DNA from: Bacteroidia bacterium
Lineage (GTDB): Bacteria > Bacteroidota > Bacteroidia > 2-12-FULL-35-15
Length of the DNA stretch: 64,000 nt
NCBI GenBank assembly: GCA_020051175.1
Contig: JAGVJJ010000044.1
Span: 1-64,000, forward strand
Direction of reading: 5' to 3'
Position 1 is the stretch's first letter. Each line of letters opens with the position of its first letter. This document shows positions 53,348 through 62,144 of the stretch, one piece after another. The notes beneath the pieces were generated by a model. The model did no database searches. It worked only from the letters and a program-made list of their open reading frames with translations, and was not told where the DNA came from. The position numbers and the translations under genes were made by a program.

Positions 53348-54253
53348 ATGTCTGATATAAGCAGTGTTTACTGGTTTGATAAAAGTACGGTGAAACACCT
53401 GCGTTTTCCGTTTTCTTATCACCTGATGCCAGTATTTTTATTTGCACTCAGCCAGACAGCAGATATCAATTGGAAAAATACTGCTGTTGCATTCATAATT
53501 TTGCATTTCTTTATTTACCCCGCCAGCAATGGTTATAACAGCTATCAGGACAGGGATGAAACAAGTATTGGTGGAATAAAACATCCGCCTAAAGTAACAG
53601 AGAACTTATTTTATGCCACGCTATTGCTTGATATAACTGGTGTTTTAACGGCATTGTACGTGTCCGTTTATTTTTCATTATTTGTTTTAATATACGTGCT
53701 TGTTTCAAGGGCATATAGCTTTCGCAATCTGAGGCTGAAAAAATATGCGTTGGTCGGATTTCTTACAGTAATGGTATTTCAGGGCGGATTTTCGTACCTG
53801 ATGGTTTTTTCTGCAACTAAAGCCGATTTTACATGGACCATGCTGAACCAAAGTTCAGTGTTATGTATGTTGGTGGCAAGCTTTTTTATCGGGAGTGTAT
53901 ATCCCTTAACGCAAATATATCAGCATAGATCCGATCGTGCAGACGGGGTAACCACAATTAGTTATAAACTTGGGTATACGGGTACTTTTGTTTTTTCATC
54001 ACTATTGTTCTTTTGTGCCTTGATAGTTTTGTGTTTTCACTTTATGTTAATTGAAAAACAGGTTTATTTTTTATTGTTCCTTTTGTTAATGCTGCCGGTT
54101 GTTGGGCGTTTACTGTACTGGTTTATCAATGTGAGAAAAGATGTGTCAAAGGCAGACTTTGATAATACAATGACAATGAACCTGCTGGCATCATCCTGTA
54201 TGAATGTATATTTTATAATTTTAACAGTGAACAACCACTATAACTGGTTTTAA
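53348..54253 (+). CDS. UbiA-family prenyltransferase
   Basis: 301 residues, seven to nine membrane helices. The first polyprenyl-diphosphate site is NSYQDRDETS (N64, D68, D70), a variant of NDxxDxxxD; the second is HRSDRADGVTTI, with SYKLG after it. UbiA enzymes attach isoprenoid chains to aromatic acceptors such as hydroxybenzoate, homogentisate or naphthoate. Here the most likely aromatic acceptor is the type III polyketide made by the next gene. First gene of the cluster; the PKS starts five bases after its stop. Confidence 0.82.
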   Translation: MSDISSVYWFDKSTVKHLRFPFSYHLMPVFLFALSQTADINWKNTAVAFIILHFFIYPASNGYNSYQDRDETSIGGIKHPPKVTENLFYATLLLDITGVLTALYVSVYFSLFVLIYVLVSRAYSFRNLRLKKYALVGFLTVMVFQGGFSYLMVFSATKADFTWTMLNQSSVLCMLVASFFIGSVYPLTQIYQHRSDRADGVTTISYKLGYTGTFVFSSLLFFCALIVLCFHFMLIEKQVYFLLFLLLMLPVVGRLLYWFINVRKDVSKADFDNTMTMNLLASSCMNVYFIILTVNNHYNWF

Positions 54254-54258
54254 TATTC

Positions 54259-55353
54259 ATGGCAAGCAGAATTATTTCAATAGGTACGGCAGTTCCTGAA
54301 TATGGCACCCGGCAGGGAGCGATACTAGGCTTTATGCATGATGCTTATAAAGATGTAGCAGCTTCCCGGAAATTAAATACACTTTTCAGTTATAGTGGTA
54401 TAGATACGAGATATTCTGCAATAGCTGATTTCGATAATCCAGAAGGGGAGGGGAGGTTCTTTGATAAGGATTACAAGGCCTCCGTTGATATTCGTCTTGC
54501 TGAATACAGAAGAAAAGCATTGCCGCTTGCAATGGATGCGGTTGATGCCGGTTTCAGAAAGCTGAACAGCTCAGTAAAAGATTTTGGAGTAACACATTTA
54601 ATTACAGTATCCTGTACTGGTATGTATGCGCCTGGGATAGATGCTGAACTTATCGAACAGCTTGAACTCCCATCCGACATATTTCGTACCTGTGTAAATT
54701 TTATGGGTTGTAATGCTGCGTTTCATGCATTGAAAATTGCCGATATGATAGTACAGTCGGAAGTAAAAGCAAAAGTTCTGATTGTTTGCGTGGAGCTTTG
54801 TACACTGCATTTTCAGCCAAAAGATTCTAACGATTATTTATTGTCCAATACAGTTTTTGGGGATGGTGCGGCTGCTGTGGTGGTTACTTCGGGTGCATAC
54901 GCTGAACAGAAGGGTTTAAAAGGTTTTAATGTCAATGGGTTTTATTCCACGCTATTGCATAAAGGTAAAAACCTGATGGGCTGGAACATTACACCAGTGA
55001 GCTTTGAAATGGTGCTGAATGCGAAAATTCCGGATTTTATTGGAGAGCAGATGGGGTCGTTACTGGAGCAGTCTTCCAGAAAATACAATATGGATTTAAC
55101 AACTGTTTCCGGATGGGCCATTCATCCAGGAGGTAAAAAAATACTGGATACTGTTCAGAATAAGCTACAGCTCGATAAAGAAAAGACACGGTATTCTTAT
55201 GAAGTACTTCAGAAATATGGAAACATGTCTTCACCCACAATCTTGTTTGTGTTGCAAGGTTTATTGCAGGATTACAGGAAGAACGAAACTGTTTTTTCAA
55301 TTGGCTTTGGTCCTGGTATAAGTATAGAAACTGCCCTTCTTTCCTATGCTTGA
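54259..55353 (+). CDS. Type III polyketide synthase
   Basis: 364 residues of the chalcone-synthase/stilbene-synthase superfamily. The Cys-His-Asn triad is intact: C151 in VNFMGCNAAFHAL, H289 in GWAIHPGGKKILD and N322 in YGNMSSPTILFVL. Uses a starter acyl-CoA or acyl-ACP and several malonyl-CoA to form alkylpyrone or alkylresorcinol products. The C-terminal IGFGPGISIE ends the fold. Overlaps the methyltransferase gene by eight bases. No loop residues were assigned to a specific product. Confidence 0.93.
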   Translation: MASRIISIGTAVPEYGTRQGAILGFMHDAYKDVAASRKLNTLFSYSGIDTRYSAIADFDNPEGEGRFFDKDYKASVDIRLAEYRRKALPLAMDAVDAGFRKLNSSVKDFGVTHLITVSCTGMYAPGIDAELIEQLELPSDIFRTCVNFMGCNAAFHALKIADMIVQSEVKAKVLIVCVELCTLHFQPKDSNDYLLSNTVFGDGAAAVVVTSGAYAEQKGLKGFNVNGFYSTLLHKGKNLMGWNITPVSFEMVLNAKIPDFIGEQMGSLLEQSSRKYNMDLTTVSGWAIHPGGKKILDTVQNKLQLDKEKTRYSYEVLQKYGNMSSPTILFVLQGLLQDYRKNETVFSIGFGPGISIETALLSYA

Positions 55354-56068
55354 TCGTTTCCAACACCGTTCTTACGAAGCAGAGCTTATGGATGCCCCAG
55401 ATGTTGCCAGGGAAGCATTGTTTCGCAACCTTCACGAATTGAACTTTATTAATCGTACTCTTGGTGGGCATTCGGTTACGATTAAAGGAATGAAAGAATT
55501 AATAACGGATAAGAATAAGGAATATCATATCGTTGATATCGGTTGTGGAGGTGGTGATGCCATGATTGCAATTGCAGAATGGGCCAGGCGCAATGTATTT
55601 AAAGTAAAAATAACAGGAGTTGATATTAATCCACATGCAATGGAGTTTGCAAATGGTTATTGCAAAAATTATAGGGAGATAAGTTGTATCCAAAGTGATT
55701 ACAAGGATTACTTGACCTCTGGTGCAACTGTAGATATTGCTCATTGCGCTTTGTTTTGTCACCACCTGAAGGACCAGGAGCTTGTAGAGCTGTTTGATCG
55801 TATGGCCAATGGTTCCCGTGTAGGCTTCGTAATTAATGATTTGCAGCGCAATTGGTTCGCATATCACAGTATTAAAGTCCTTACTTCTTTTTTTAGCTCA
55901 TCGGTACTCGTTAAGAATGATGCCCCTCTTTCGGTGCTTCGGGGTTTTAGCAGGGATGAACTTTTGCGTATGCTGAAGAGCGCGAATGTAAAAGATGTTT
56001 ATGTCGCCTGGAAGTGGGCATTTCGTTACCTGGTTGTGTTTAAAAAGAATCATGAAAATAATTTATGA
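55346..56068 (+). CDS. SAM-dependent methyltransferase
   Basis: 240 residues, class I Rossmann methyltransferase. Motif I is HIVDIGCGGGDAM (62-72). Then follow ITGVDINPHAMEFA (motif II/acidic loop) and HCALFCHHLKDQ with acid/His residues. The C-terminus contains a hydrophobic part consistent with a bulky lipid-like substrate. In this cluster it probably methylates the aromatic product of the PKS. Both ends overlap its neighbours: 8 bases with the PKS and 4 (ATGA) with the FAD gene. Confidence 0.87.
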   Translation: MLDRFQHRSYEAELMDAPDVAREALFRNLHELNFINRTLGGHSVTIKGMKELITDKNKEYHIVDIGCGGGDAMIAIAEWARRNVFKVKITGVDINPHAMEFANGYCKNYREISCIQSDYKDYLTSGATVDIAHCALFCHHLKDQELVELFDRMANGSRVGFVINDLQRNWFAYHSIKVLTSFFSSSVLVKNDAPLSVLRGFSRDELLRMLKSANVKDVYVAWKWAFRYLVVFKKNHENNL

Positions 56069-57213
56069 ACCGTATGATTCAAGAACACAATAAATTCCAG
56101 GTTGCAATTATTGGTGGAGGAGTTTCCGGGCTCACTCTTGCCGTTCAATTGGCCGATGCCGGTTATTCATGTGTACTGTTTGAACGCAACCGTTACCCTT
56201 TTCATAAAGTTTGCGGAGAGTATGTTTCAATGGAATCGTGGCACTTTCTGGAAAGAATAGGTCTGGATTTAACTGAGATGAAGTTGCCTCAGATAAAAGA
56301 AGTACGTGTTTCATCTCCGTCTGGCCATATGTTTTCACAAATGCACCCTATCGGGGGCTTTGGTATTAGTCGTTACACTCTTGATTCTGAACTTGCAAAG
56401 CTGGCAAAGGATAAGGGTGTACAGGTGAAGGATGCCTGCAAAGTAACAGACCTGAAGTTTGATTCCGAAGTTTTTACTATTGTATCAGAAAAGGGGATTT
56501 ATACCTCCGAATTGTGTGTAGGTGCCTGGGGGAAACAAAGCGGCCTTGATAATAAACTTTCACGTGGTTTTCTTAAAAAGCAGGATCGCACACAAAACTA
56601 CGTTGGAATAAAGTATCATGTAACACTTGATTTCCCTGATGATATAATTGAGCTGCATAATTTTAAAAATGGCTATTGCGGTATGTCAAAAATTGAAGAA
56701 AATAAATATTGTTTATGTTATATGACAGTAGCAGAGAACCTGAAAAAACATGGTGGAGATATAAAAAGGATGGAAAAAGAGGTGTTATACCAAAACCCAT
56801 TTTTAAAAACTTATTTTACAAAGTCACACTTTTTATTTGAAAAGCCAGTAGCAATTTCACAAATTAAAATAGGTTATAAAAGTGCTGTTGAGGCCCATGT
56901 ATTAATGCTGGGCGATACCGCGGGCAATATTGCTCCGCTCAGTGGAAATGGTATGAGTATTGCCATGCGCAGCTCATTTTTTTTGTGTCAGCAGGTAGAG
57001 CGCTATTTTAAACAACAAATTTCCCGTGAGCAGCTGGAAAAAAGGTATGAACGTTTTTGGAAATCACAATTTCGCAGCCGTATCAGAATTTCGGGGTGTC
57101 TCCAATACCTTTTGAAAAATACAGCATTGACGAATATGGCGATTGGTCTGTTTAAGCGAATTCCTGCTCTCGGGGATAAAGTAATCAGGGCCACGTATGG
57201 TTCCCCATTCTAG
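56065..57213 (+). CDS. FAD-dependent oxidoreductase (geranylgeranyl reductase/hydroxylase family)
   Basis: 382 residues. GxGxxG motif VAIIGGGVSGLTLAVQLA, ribose-binding E40 in VLFERNRYPFHKVCGEY, and the second FAD site LMLGDTAGNIAPLSGNGMSIAM. This order fits the family that includes geranylgeranyl reductases and aromatic hydroxylases of the SrsC type. Function in the cluster: either hydroxylation of the phenolic ring to a quinone, or saturation of the prenyl tail. An in-frame Met at residue 4 is also a possible start. Last gene of the polyketide set. Confidence 0.85.
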   Translation: MNRMIQEHNKFQVAIIGGGVSGLTLAVQLADAGYSCVLFERNRYPFHKVCGEYVSMESWHFLERIGLDLTEMKLPQIKEVRVSSPSGHMFSQMHPIGGFGISRYTLDSELAKLAKDKGVQVKDACKVTDLKFDSEVFTIVSEKGIYTSELCVGAWGKQSGLDNKLSRGFLKKQDRTQNYVGIKYHVTLDFPDDIIELHNFKNGYCGMSKIEENKYCLCYMTVAENLKKHGGDIKRMEKEVLYQNPFLKTYFTKSHFLFEKPVAISQIKIGYKSAVEAHVLMLGDTAGNIAPLSGNGMSIAMRSSFFLCQQVERYFKQQISREQLEKRYERFWKSQFRSRIRISGCLQYLLKNTALTNMAIGLFKRIPALGDKVIRATYGSPF

Positions 57214-57238
57214 AATGCCCCATGTTAAAATGTAAAGG

Positions 57239-57934
57239 ATGTACGAAGGATTAAAAATACCAGAGGCTGTAAAAATCCAGAATGAATTGCGTGCAACAAT
57301 TGATGTGCAGGAAAGGGCGCTGAGTATTCATACCATTGCCGGAGCTGATATATCCCTCAACCTGTATAGCACAACAATTTACGCTGGTATTATAGTTATG
57401 TCATTCCCCGATTTAAGACCTATAGGGTATTCATTGGTAAAAGCCGAAACGCGCTTTCCTTATGTTCCGGGGTTCCTTGCTTTCAGGGAGGTGCCCGCGC
57501 TGGTACAAGTTTGGGAACGCATTCCTGTAAAGCCCGATTTGCTTGTTGTTGACGGGCATGGAATAGCGCATCCCCGAAGATTAGGGATAGCGGCTCATTT
57601 TGGAGGTATTACTGGTCAGCCGAGCATGGGCTGTGCGAAAAAGATATTGTTTGGTAAATTTCGGGAACCTGAATTAAAACAAGGTTCCTTCAGCGAAATA
57701 TATGATGGTTCGGAACTTTTGGGTTATGCATATAGGAGCAAGGCCAATGTTAAACCTGTTTTTGTTTCACCGGGACATAAAATTGGTGTAAAAAATAGTC
57801 TTGATACAATAAAACAATGCACCGGAAAATACAGGATACCGGAACCTACACGTCTGGCACATGAACTAGTGAACCGTTTCAGAAGAGGGGAGCTTACTGA
57901 GGGTTATAAGGAAGTAGAGAATCTTATACTTTAA
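57239..57934 (+). CDS. nfi: Endonuclease V
   Basis: 231 residues. Cleaves DNA (or RNA) near deoxyinosine from adenine deamination. Catalytic residues of the family are present: D37 in IAGADIS, E84 in LAFREVPAL, D105 in VVDGHGIAHPRRLG, and the conserved PYVPGFLAF wedge. Length is standard. It starts 25 bases after the FAD gene; may be cotranscribed but is functionally unrelated to it. Confidence 0.94.
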   Translation: MYEGLKIPEAVKIQNELRATIDVQERALSIHTIAGADISLNLYSTTIYAGIIVMSFPDLRPIGYSLVKAETRFPYVPGFLAFREVPALVQVWERIPVKPDLLVVDGHGIAHPRRLGIAAHFGGITGQPSMGCAKKILFGKFREPELKQGSFSEIYDGSELLGYAYRSKANVKPVFVSPGHKIGVKNSLDTIKQCTGKYRIPEPTRLAHELVNRFRRGELTEGYKEVENLIL

Positions 57935-57970
57935 AAATTGTATTTCTTCCGACCCGGAATAGTTCAATGA

Positions 57971-58915
57971 TTATTTTTTTCTTTTCCTTACATCATAATA
58001 AATCTGGGTCGGATTGATTTGTATGCCCAGTGACGGAACAAATGTTACCCCTCTGAAGCCGGCTTTACTTCCGTCAAGCAACATGAAGCTGCCATAGTTC
58101 TGGTAATACATGGCAAAAGCAGGGAGCGCATAAATATATTTGTATCCCAGCTTAAGGTTGAAGAAAATCCCAACACCTCCATAATTTGCTTTGTTATTTA
58201 ATGATTGCAGTGCAACAGGCGCGGTCTGTGCAATGGTATCAAATATTTTATTGCTTTTAAAGCCATAATTTAAGAAGGAACGTGTATAAACCATTCCGAA
58301 GGAAAAATTACCTATAGTTTCTTCGGGCCCGAAAGGAATGCTAAAAATTAAAGGGATTATAAAGTCTTTGCGTTTCATTTCAAAGCCTAGTATGGTCTGT
58401 GCTTTATTCAAGCCATTCCAGCCCGGTAATTCATAGCTTTTGGAAGAGAACTGTAGTCCAATGCTTCCACACATTTTGTTTTCACCAGGTTCATTGATGG
58501 ATCCCGTAGAGCCCATGAACTGGTACATTGCGTCAAATGTGTGTGTGCCAGACGCATATTTGTACCCAACATCAAATTTTTTTAAAATTCCATAGCGTGC
58601 ATAATAGTGATATCCTACCCCAATTGGCTCTATTGCATAAGCAAGTGCAGTGCGGTTAAGCCCCATAAGCTGCGCGTCTACATAAATGGTATCCTTGCTC
58701 AGAAGCGGCCCAACAATTGAACCTACATTGTCATAAATTGATCGTACGACATGTGTTGGGACATTAACTGAATAATCCATTCCTACTTTAACCTGGCCTT
58801 TGGGTGTAACTTTTCCTGATTGTGTAATGGTTTTAGGCGGAGTGCAGGAATAAGCCAGAGTGAGCAGGCAGGCAGCCAAAATATGAATCGCCTTAAGTTC
58901 TTTAGTGGTGAACAT
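57971..58915 (-). CDS. Predicted outer-membrane lipoprotein, barrel-like
   Basis: 314 residues. An N-terminal lipoprotein signal with lipobox LAYSC and mature CTPPKTITQSGKV; the rest consists of alternating beta strands rich in Tyr, Phe and Gly (HYYARYGILKKFDVGYKYA, NYGGVGIFFNLKLGYKYIYA), the pattern of an outer-membrane barrel. Not recognised as a named family. It lies 26 bases after trpS on the same strand, so possibly cotranscribed, but functionally separate. The last residues YDVRKRKK are basic, unlike normal barrel ends. Confidence 0.7.
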   Translation of the reverse strand: MFTTKELKAIHILAACLLTLAYSCTPPKTITQSGKVTPKGQVKVGMDYSVNVPTHVVRSIYDNVGSIVGPLLSKDTIYVDAQLMGLNRTALAYAIEPIGVGYHYYARYGILKKFDVGYKYASGTHTFDAMYQFMGSTGSINEPGENKMCGSIGLQFSSKSYELPGWNGLNKAQTILGFEMKRKDFIIPLIFSIPFGPEETIGNFSFGMVYTRSFLNYGFKSNKIFDTIAQTAPVALQSLNNKANYGGVGIFFNLKLGYKYIYALPAFAMYYQNYGSFMLLDGSKAGFRGVTFVPSLGIQINPTQIYYDVRKRKK

Positions 58916-58941
58916 TGGTTGCTAAAACAGTTATATGTTGA

Positions 58942-59916
58942 TTAAGCCTTCAATCCAAGTTGCTCTCTGAGGCGCTTCAGCGTTGCCTTTGCAACTACAC
59001 GGGCTTTGTCTGCCCCTACCTGCAACCTTGCATCCAGCTCATTGCGGTTGTTCATGTAATAGTCAAACATTTTACGTTGTTCGCTGAATTTTTCCAGGAT
59101 TAATTCGTATAGTGCGGTTTTTGCATGGCCATACCCATAACCACCATTGGCATACAGTTTGCGCATTTCAGCGGTTTTCGCTTCGTTTGCAAGTAATTTG
59201 TATAAAGCGAAAACATTGCAGGTGTCAGGATTTTTAGGCGCTTCCAGTGGAGTGGCATCGGTAATAATACTCATTACCACTTTTTTTAGTTCCTTTTCAG
59301 GAAGAAAAATATTAATAAAGTTGTTGTAGGATTTACTCATTTTCTGTCCGTCAATACCCGGTACAATCATTACAGTCTCATCAATCTTAGCTTCCGGAAC
59401 TACAAATATGTTCCCCAATTTGTTGTTCACCTTTTCCGCAATATCCCTCGCCATTTCCAGGTGTTGCAGCTGATCTTTTCCAACAGGTACGTAGTTGGCA
59501 TCGTATAAAATAATATCAGCTGTCATCAGCACAGGGTAAGTAAACAAACCCGCATTCACATCAGCCAAGCGCTCTGATTTATCTTTGAAGGAGTGTGCAT
59601 TTGCAAGCATTGGATATGGCGTAAAGCAATTCAGGTACCAGGTAAGTTCACATACTTCTGTTACATCGCTCTGGCGGTAAAATACATTCTTTTCAGTATC
59701 AAAACCGAATGCAAGCCATGTCGCTGCCACTGCGTCAGTGCTGTTTTTCAGAAATGCAGCATCTTTAATGGTTGTTAATGAATGCAGATCTGCGATGAAA
59801 AAGTATGAATCGTTTTCTGCTTTTTTTGAAAGTTCGATTGCAGGCATGATTGCCCCTAATATATTTCCAAGATGAGGAATGTTTGTACTTTGTATTCCTG
59901 TAAGTATTCGTGCCAT
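58942..59916 (-). CDS. trpS: Tryptophanyl-tRNA synthetase
   Basis: 324 residues, class I synthetase. HIGH-type motif PHLGN (14-18) after ILTGIQSTN, and the KMSKS loop (192-196) in GQKMSKSYNNF. The Trp/ATP pocket has GKDQLQHLEMARDIA. Charges tRNA-Trp. The start MARILTGIQST is conserved. Confidence 0.96.
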   Translation of the reverse strand: MARILTGIQSTNIPHLGNILGAIMPAIELSKKAENDSYFFIADLHSLTTIKDAAFLKNSTDAVAATWLAFGFDTEKNVFYRQSDVTEVCELTWYLNCFTPYPMLANAHSFKDKSERLADVNAGLFTYPVLMTADIILYDANYVPVGKDQLQHLEMARDIAEKVNNKLGNIFVVPEAKIDETVMIVPGIDGQKMSKSYNNFINIFLPEKELKKVVMSIITDATPLEAPKNPDTCNVFALYKLLANEAKTAEMRKLYANGGYGYGHAKTALYELILEKFSEQRKMFDYYMNNRNELDARLQVGADKARVVAKATLKRLREQLGLKA

Positions 59917-59954
59917 GGTAAAGGTTCAGTTTTTATAATCTTCAGGCTTGTTGG

Positions 59955-59962
59955 CAAAGATA
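59955..59962 (-). promoter_or_regulatory. Possible -7 box for trpS
   Basis: Minus-strand TATCTTTG fits TAnnTTTG, about 39 bases before the trpS start. No TTG is found at the right upstream distance. Confidence 0.3.
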
Positions 59963-59995
59963 ATGTTATTCAAATGTAATTTATGGATTTCTATT

Positions 59996-61240
59996 TTAAC
60001 TTTTTATGGCATTCATTATTCTTAATGTGGCACCAGCGTTTGATGCAACATAGTTTTTTGATGCAAATGAGGCTGCTTTTAATGTGTCTTTATTTAAGAA
60101 GCCCAGAAGTTTTTGCAGTTCCGCTGCAGAAGCAATTGAAAATGCTCCTCCTGCCTTTATTAATTCTTTTGCTTCGTTGAATTTATCGTAATTCGGGCCA
60201 AAGATAACCGGTAATCCGAATGTTGCCGGTTCAAGAATGTTGTGTATCCCTTTACCAAATCCCCCTCCAATGTATGCGATAGTTCCATATTGGTATAGCG
60301 ATGAAAGCATCCCGATATTGTCGATGATTAAAATGTTAGCAGCCGCTACAGTTTTCTCTGTCGCTACGGAATAGCGCATTATATTTAAGTCCGAAGAAGA
60401 CTTTTCAAAAAGAGAAATGGTAGTGCGGATGCTGGTTTCAGATATTTCATGAGGGGCAATAATCAATTTATATTCCGCATCCTGGAACGGAATGTGAGAA
60501 ATGCGTTCAATGTCGGGTTGCCAGGTGCTTCCTGCAACAATGACGCTTTTAGCGCCTATAAATTGATTTATGAGTGGAATATCTTTTGCTGTTTTTGTAA
60601 TTTCAATAACCCGGTCAAATCTTGTATCGCCTGCAACAGTTGCGTTTTGATAACCAATACTTTTTAAAAGAGATTCTGATGCTTCATTCTGCAAGTAAAA
60701 GTGCATGAATGCATTGAGATGTTTACGAAACCAGAAACCATAGTTTTTAAAAAAGTGCTGGTCAGGCCTGAAAATACCGCATACCAGGTAGGTAGGGACT
60801 TTCTGGTTTTTGAGCTCATTCAAATAATTAAACCAGAATTCATATTTTACAAAAAGAACTTTGCTGGGCTTCACAACAGAAATAAACCTTGCTGCATTCG
60901 ATGCTGTATCTGCCGGCAGGTAAAAGATGAAATCTGCTCCGCTGTAATTTTTACGCACTTCATAACCTGAAGGTGAAAAGAAAGTAAGCAGGATTTTGTT
61001 TTCCTGGTTTTCTCTTTTTATCTGTTCCATAAGCGGGCGCCCCTGCTCAAATTCGCCTAAAGAGGCGCAATGCACCCATATCAGTTTTTTTATATTGCTC
61101 CTGTTCTGAAAAGCGTATTCGAGCTGTTGGAAAATATTTTTTCTGCCATTTATCCATAGTTTGGCCTTGGGACTAAATAGAGATGCAACATGTATTGCCA
61201 GTGTATAAAGGTGAATGGAAAAACTGTATATGAGCCGCAT
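59996..61240 (-). CDS. waaA: 3-deoxy-D-manno-octulosonic acid (Kdo) transferase
   Basis: 414 residues, GT30-type GT-B glycosyltransferase that adds Kdo to lipid A precursor at the inner membrane. Motifs: N-terminal hydrophobic helix, WVHCASLGEFEQGRPLMEQ, LTFFSPSGYE, FVKYEFWFNYL, VAGSTWQPD, APHEI and YIGGGFGKGIHNILEPATFGLPVIFGPNY. Last-named motif is the nucleotide site. Together with the neighbouring sugar genes, it indicates LPS-type outer membrane synthesis. Confidence 0.93.
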   Translation of the reverse strand: MRLIYSFSIHLYTLAIHVASLFSPKAKLWINGRKNIFQQLEYAFQNRSNIKKLIWVHCASLGEFEQGRPLMEQIKRENQENKILLTFFSPSGYEVRKNYSGADFIFYLPADTASNAARFISVVKPSKVLFVKYEFWFNYLNELKNQKVPTYLVCGIFRPDQHFFKNYGFWFRKHLNAFMHFYLQNEASESLLKSIGYQNATVAGDTRFDRVIEITKTAKDIPLINQFIGAKSVIVAGSTWQPDIERISHIPFQDAEYKLIIAPHEISETSIRTTISLFEKSSSDLNIMRYSVATEKTVAAANILIIDNIGMLSSLYQYGTIAYIGGGFGKGIHNILEPATFGLPVIFGPNYDKFNEAKELIKAGGAFSIASAAELQKLLGFLNKDTLKAASFASKNYVASNAGATLRIMNAIKS

Positions 61241-61267
61241 CTATGCTGTGAAATCTGCTTTGTAGTC

Positions 61268-62020
61268 CTAATAGATATAAAATTCCTGTGGTGCTTTTTT
61301 ATACAACGGCAGTATCCAGGCAATTTTGCCACCGTAGAATATATCCAGCCTTTTCTTAGTGTCCTGTTTCCTTAAATCATAATCGTAGGAGCGTCTGTTT
61401 TGGGTAAAGCCCTGCAGACATTCAAAACCAAAATAAAAGTTTAGGAGCCGGTTATTGCTGAGATACATGTATCCCAGATTTTCACTAAGCAAAAGGCCGT
61501 TGGTAAGCCTGTCATATCCTTTTTTATATTCGGTCGACAGTTGCGGAACATTATTTCCAATAGTTTCAATTCTTAGTTTGTGCTGGATGAACCCAATACC
61601 AACATTTAGCACTATTCCGCTATTGGGGTTTGGTTTTTTCAATGCAAACATCCGTCCGGCAGTAACGGACACTGTAAAACCGCGCTCATATACCCGTACA
61701 TCTGCAAATTCACCATTACGGTTGATGATATTACCGTCAGATGTAACAATACTGTCGAAAATACCTTTTTCTCTGATGTCTTTACCAAAAAAATAACCGC
61801 CATTTACACCAAACATCCACTGTTTCCGGGTTTTGTAATCAATATTTAACTGGAGGGCCGAATTATTACCAAAACGCTCGGCCATATCGCCAGCCGGCAT
61901 CTGGTACAAATATGAGGCGCTTATAAGAGGCGTGGAAATAGCGGAATCCTTTACACTCACCTGAGCTACAGCGGTTATGGAGAAAACAAAAAAAACAATA
62001 AATAAGTACTTTCGGAACAT
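61268..62020 (-). CDS. Predicted outer-membrane protein, 250 residues
   Basis: Signal peptide (1-19, ending AVAQ), then beta-strand-rich sequence with repeating aromatic strands: ALQLNIDYKTRKQWMFGVNGGYFFG, FTVSVTAGRMFAL, NVGIGFIQHKLRIE, RLLNFYFGFECLQGF. Resembles an eight-stranded barrel; no named family was recognised. Followed by waaA 27 bases later on the same strand, so likely one transcript; a role in surface polysaccharide or LPS assembly is a guess from position. Divergent from the aminotransferase gene. Confidence 0.72.
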   Translation of the reverse strand: MFRKYLFIVFFVFSITAVAQVSVKDSAISTPLISASYLYQMPAGDMAERFGNNSALQLNIDYKTRKQWMFGVNGGYFFGKDIREKGIFDSIVTSDGNIINRNGEFADVRVYERGFTVSVTAGRMFALKKPNPNSGIVLNVGIGFIQHKLRIETIGNNVPQLSTEYKKGYDRLTNGLLLSENLGYMYLSNNRLLNFYFGFECLQGFTQNRRSYDYDLRKQDTKKRLDIFYGGKIAWILPLYKKAPQEFYIY

Positions 62021-62144
62021 TTACATACTGATTTTAAAATGACTGCTAATATACGCTAATTTTATAGGGAATTCTCACCATTAAAACGTGAATAAAATTG
62101 GTTTATTTTAACTATATTCGCGTTTCAAATAAAATCAATAAAAA

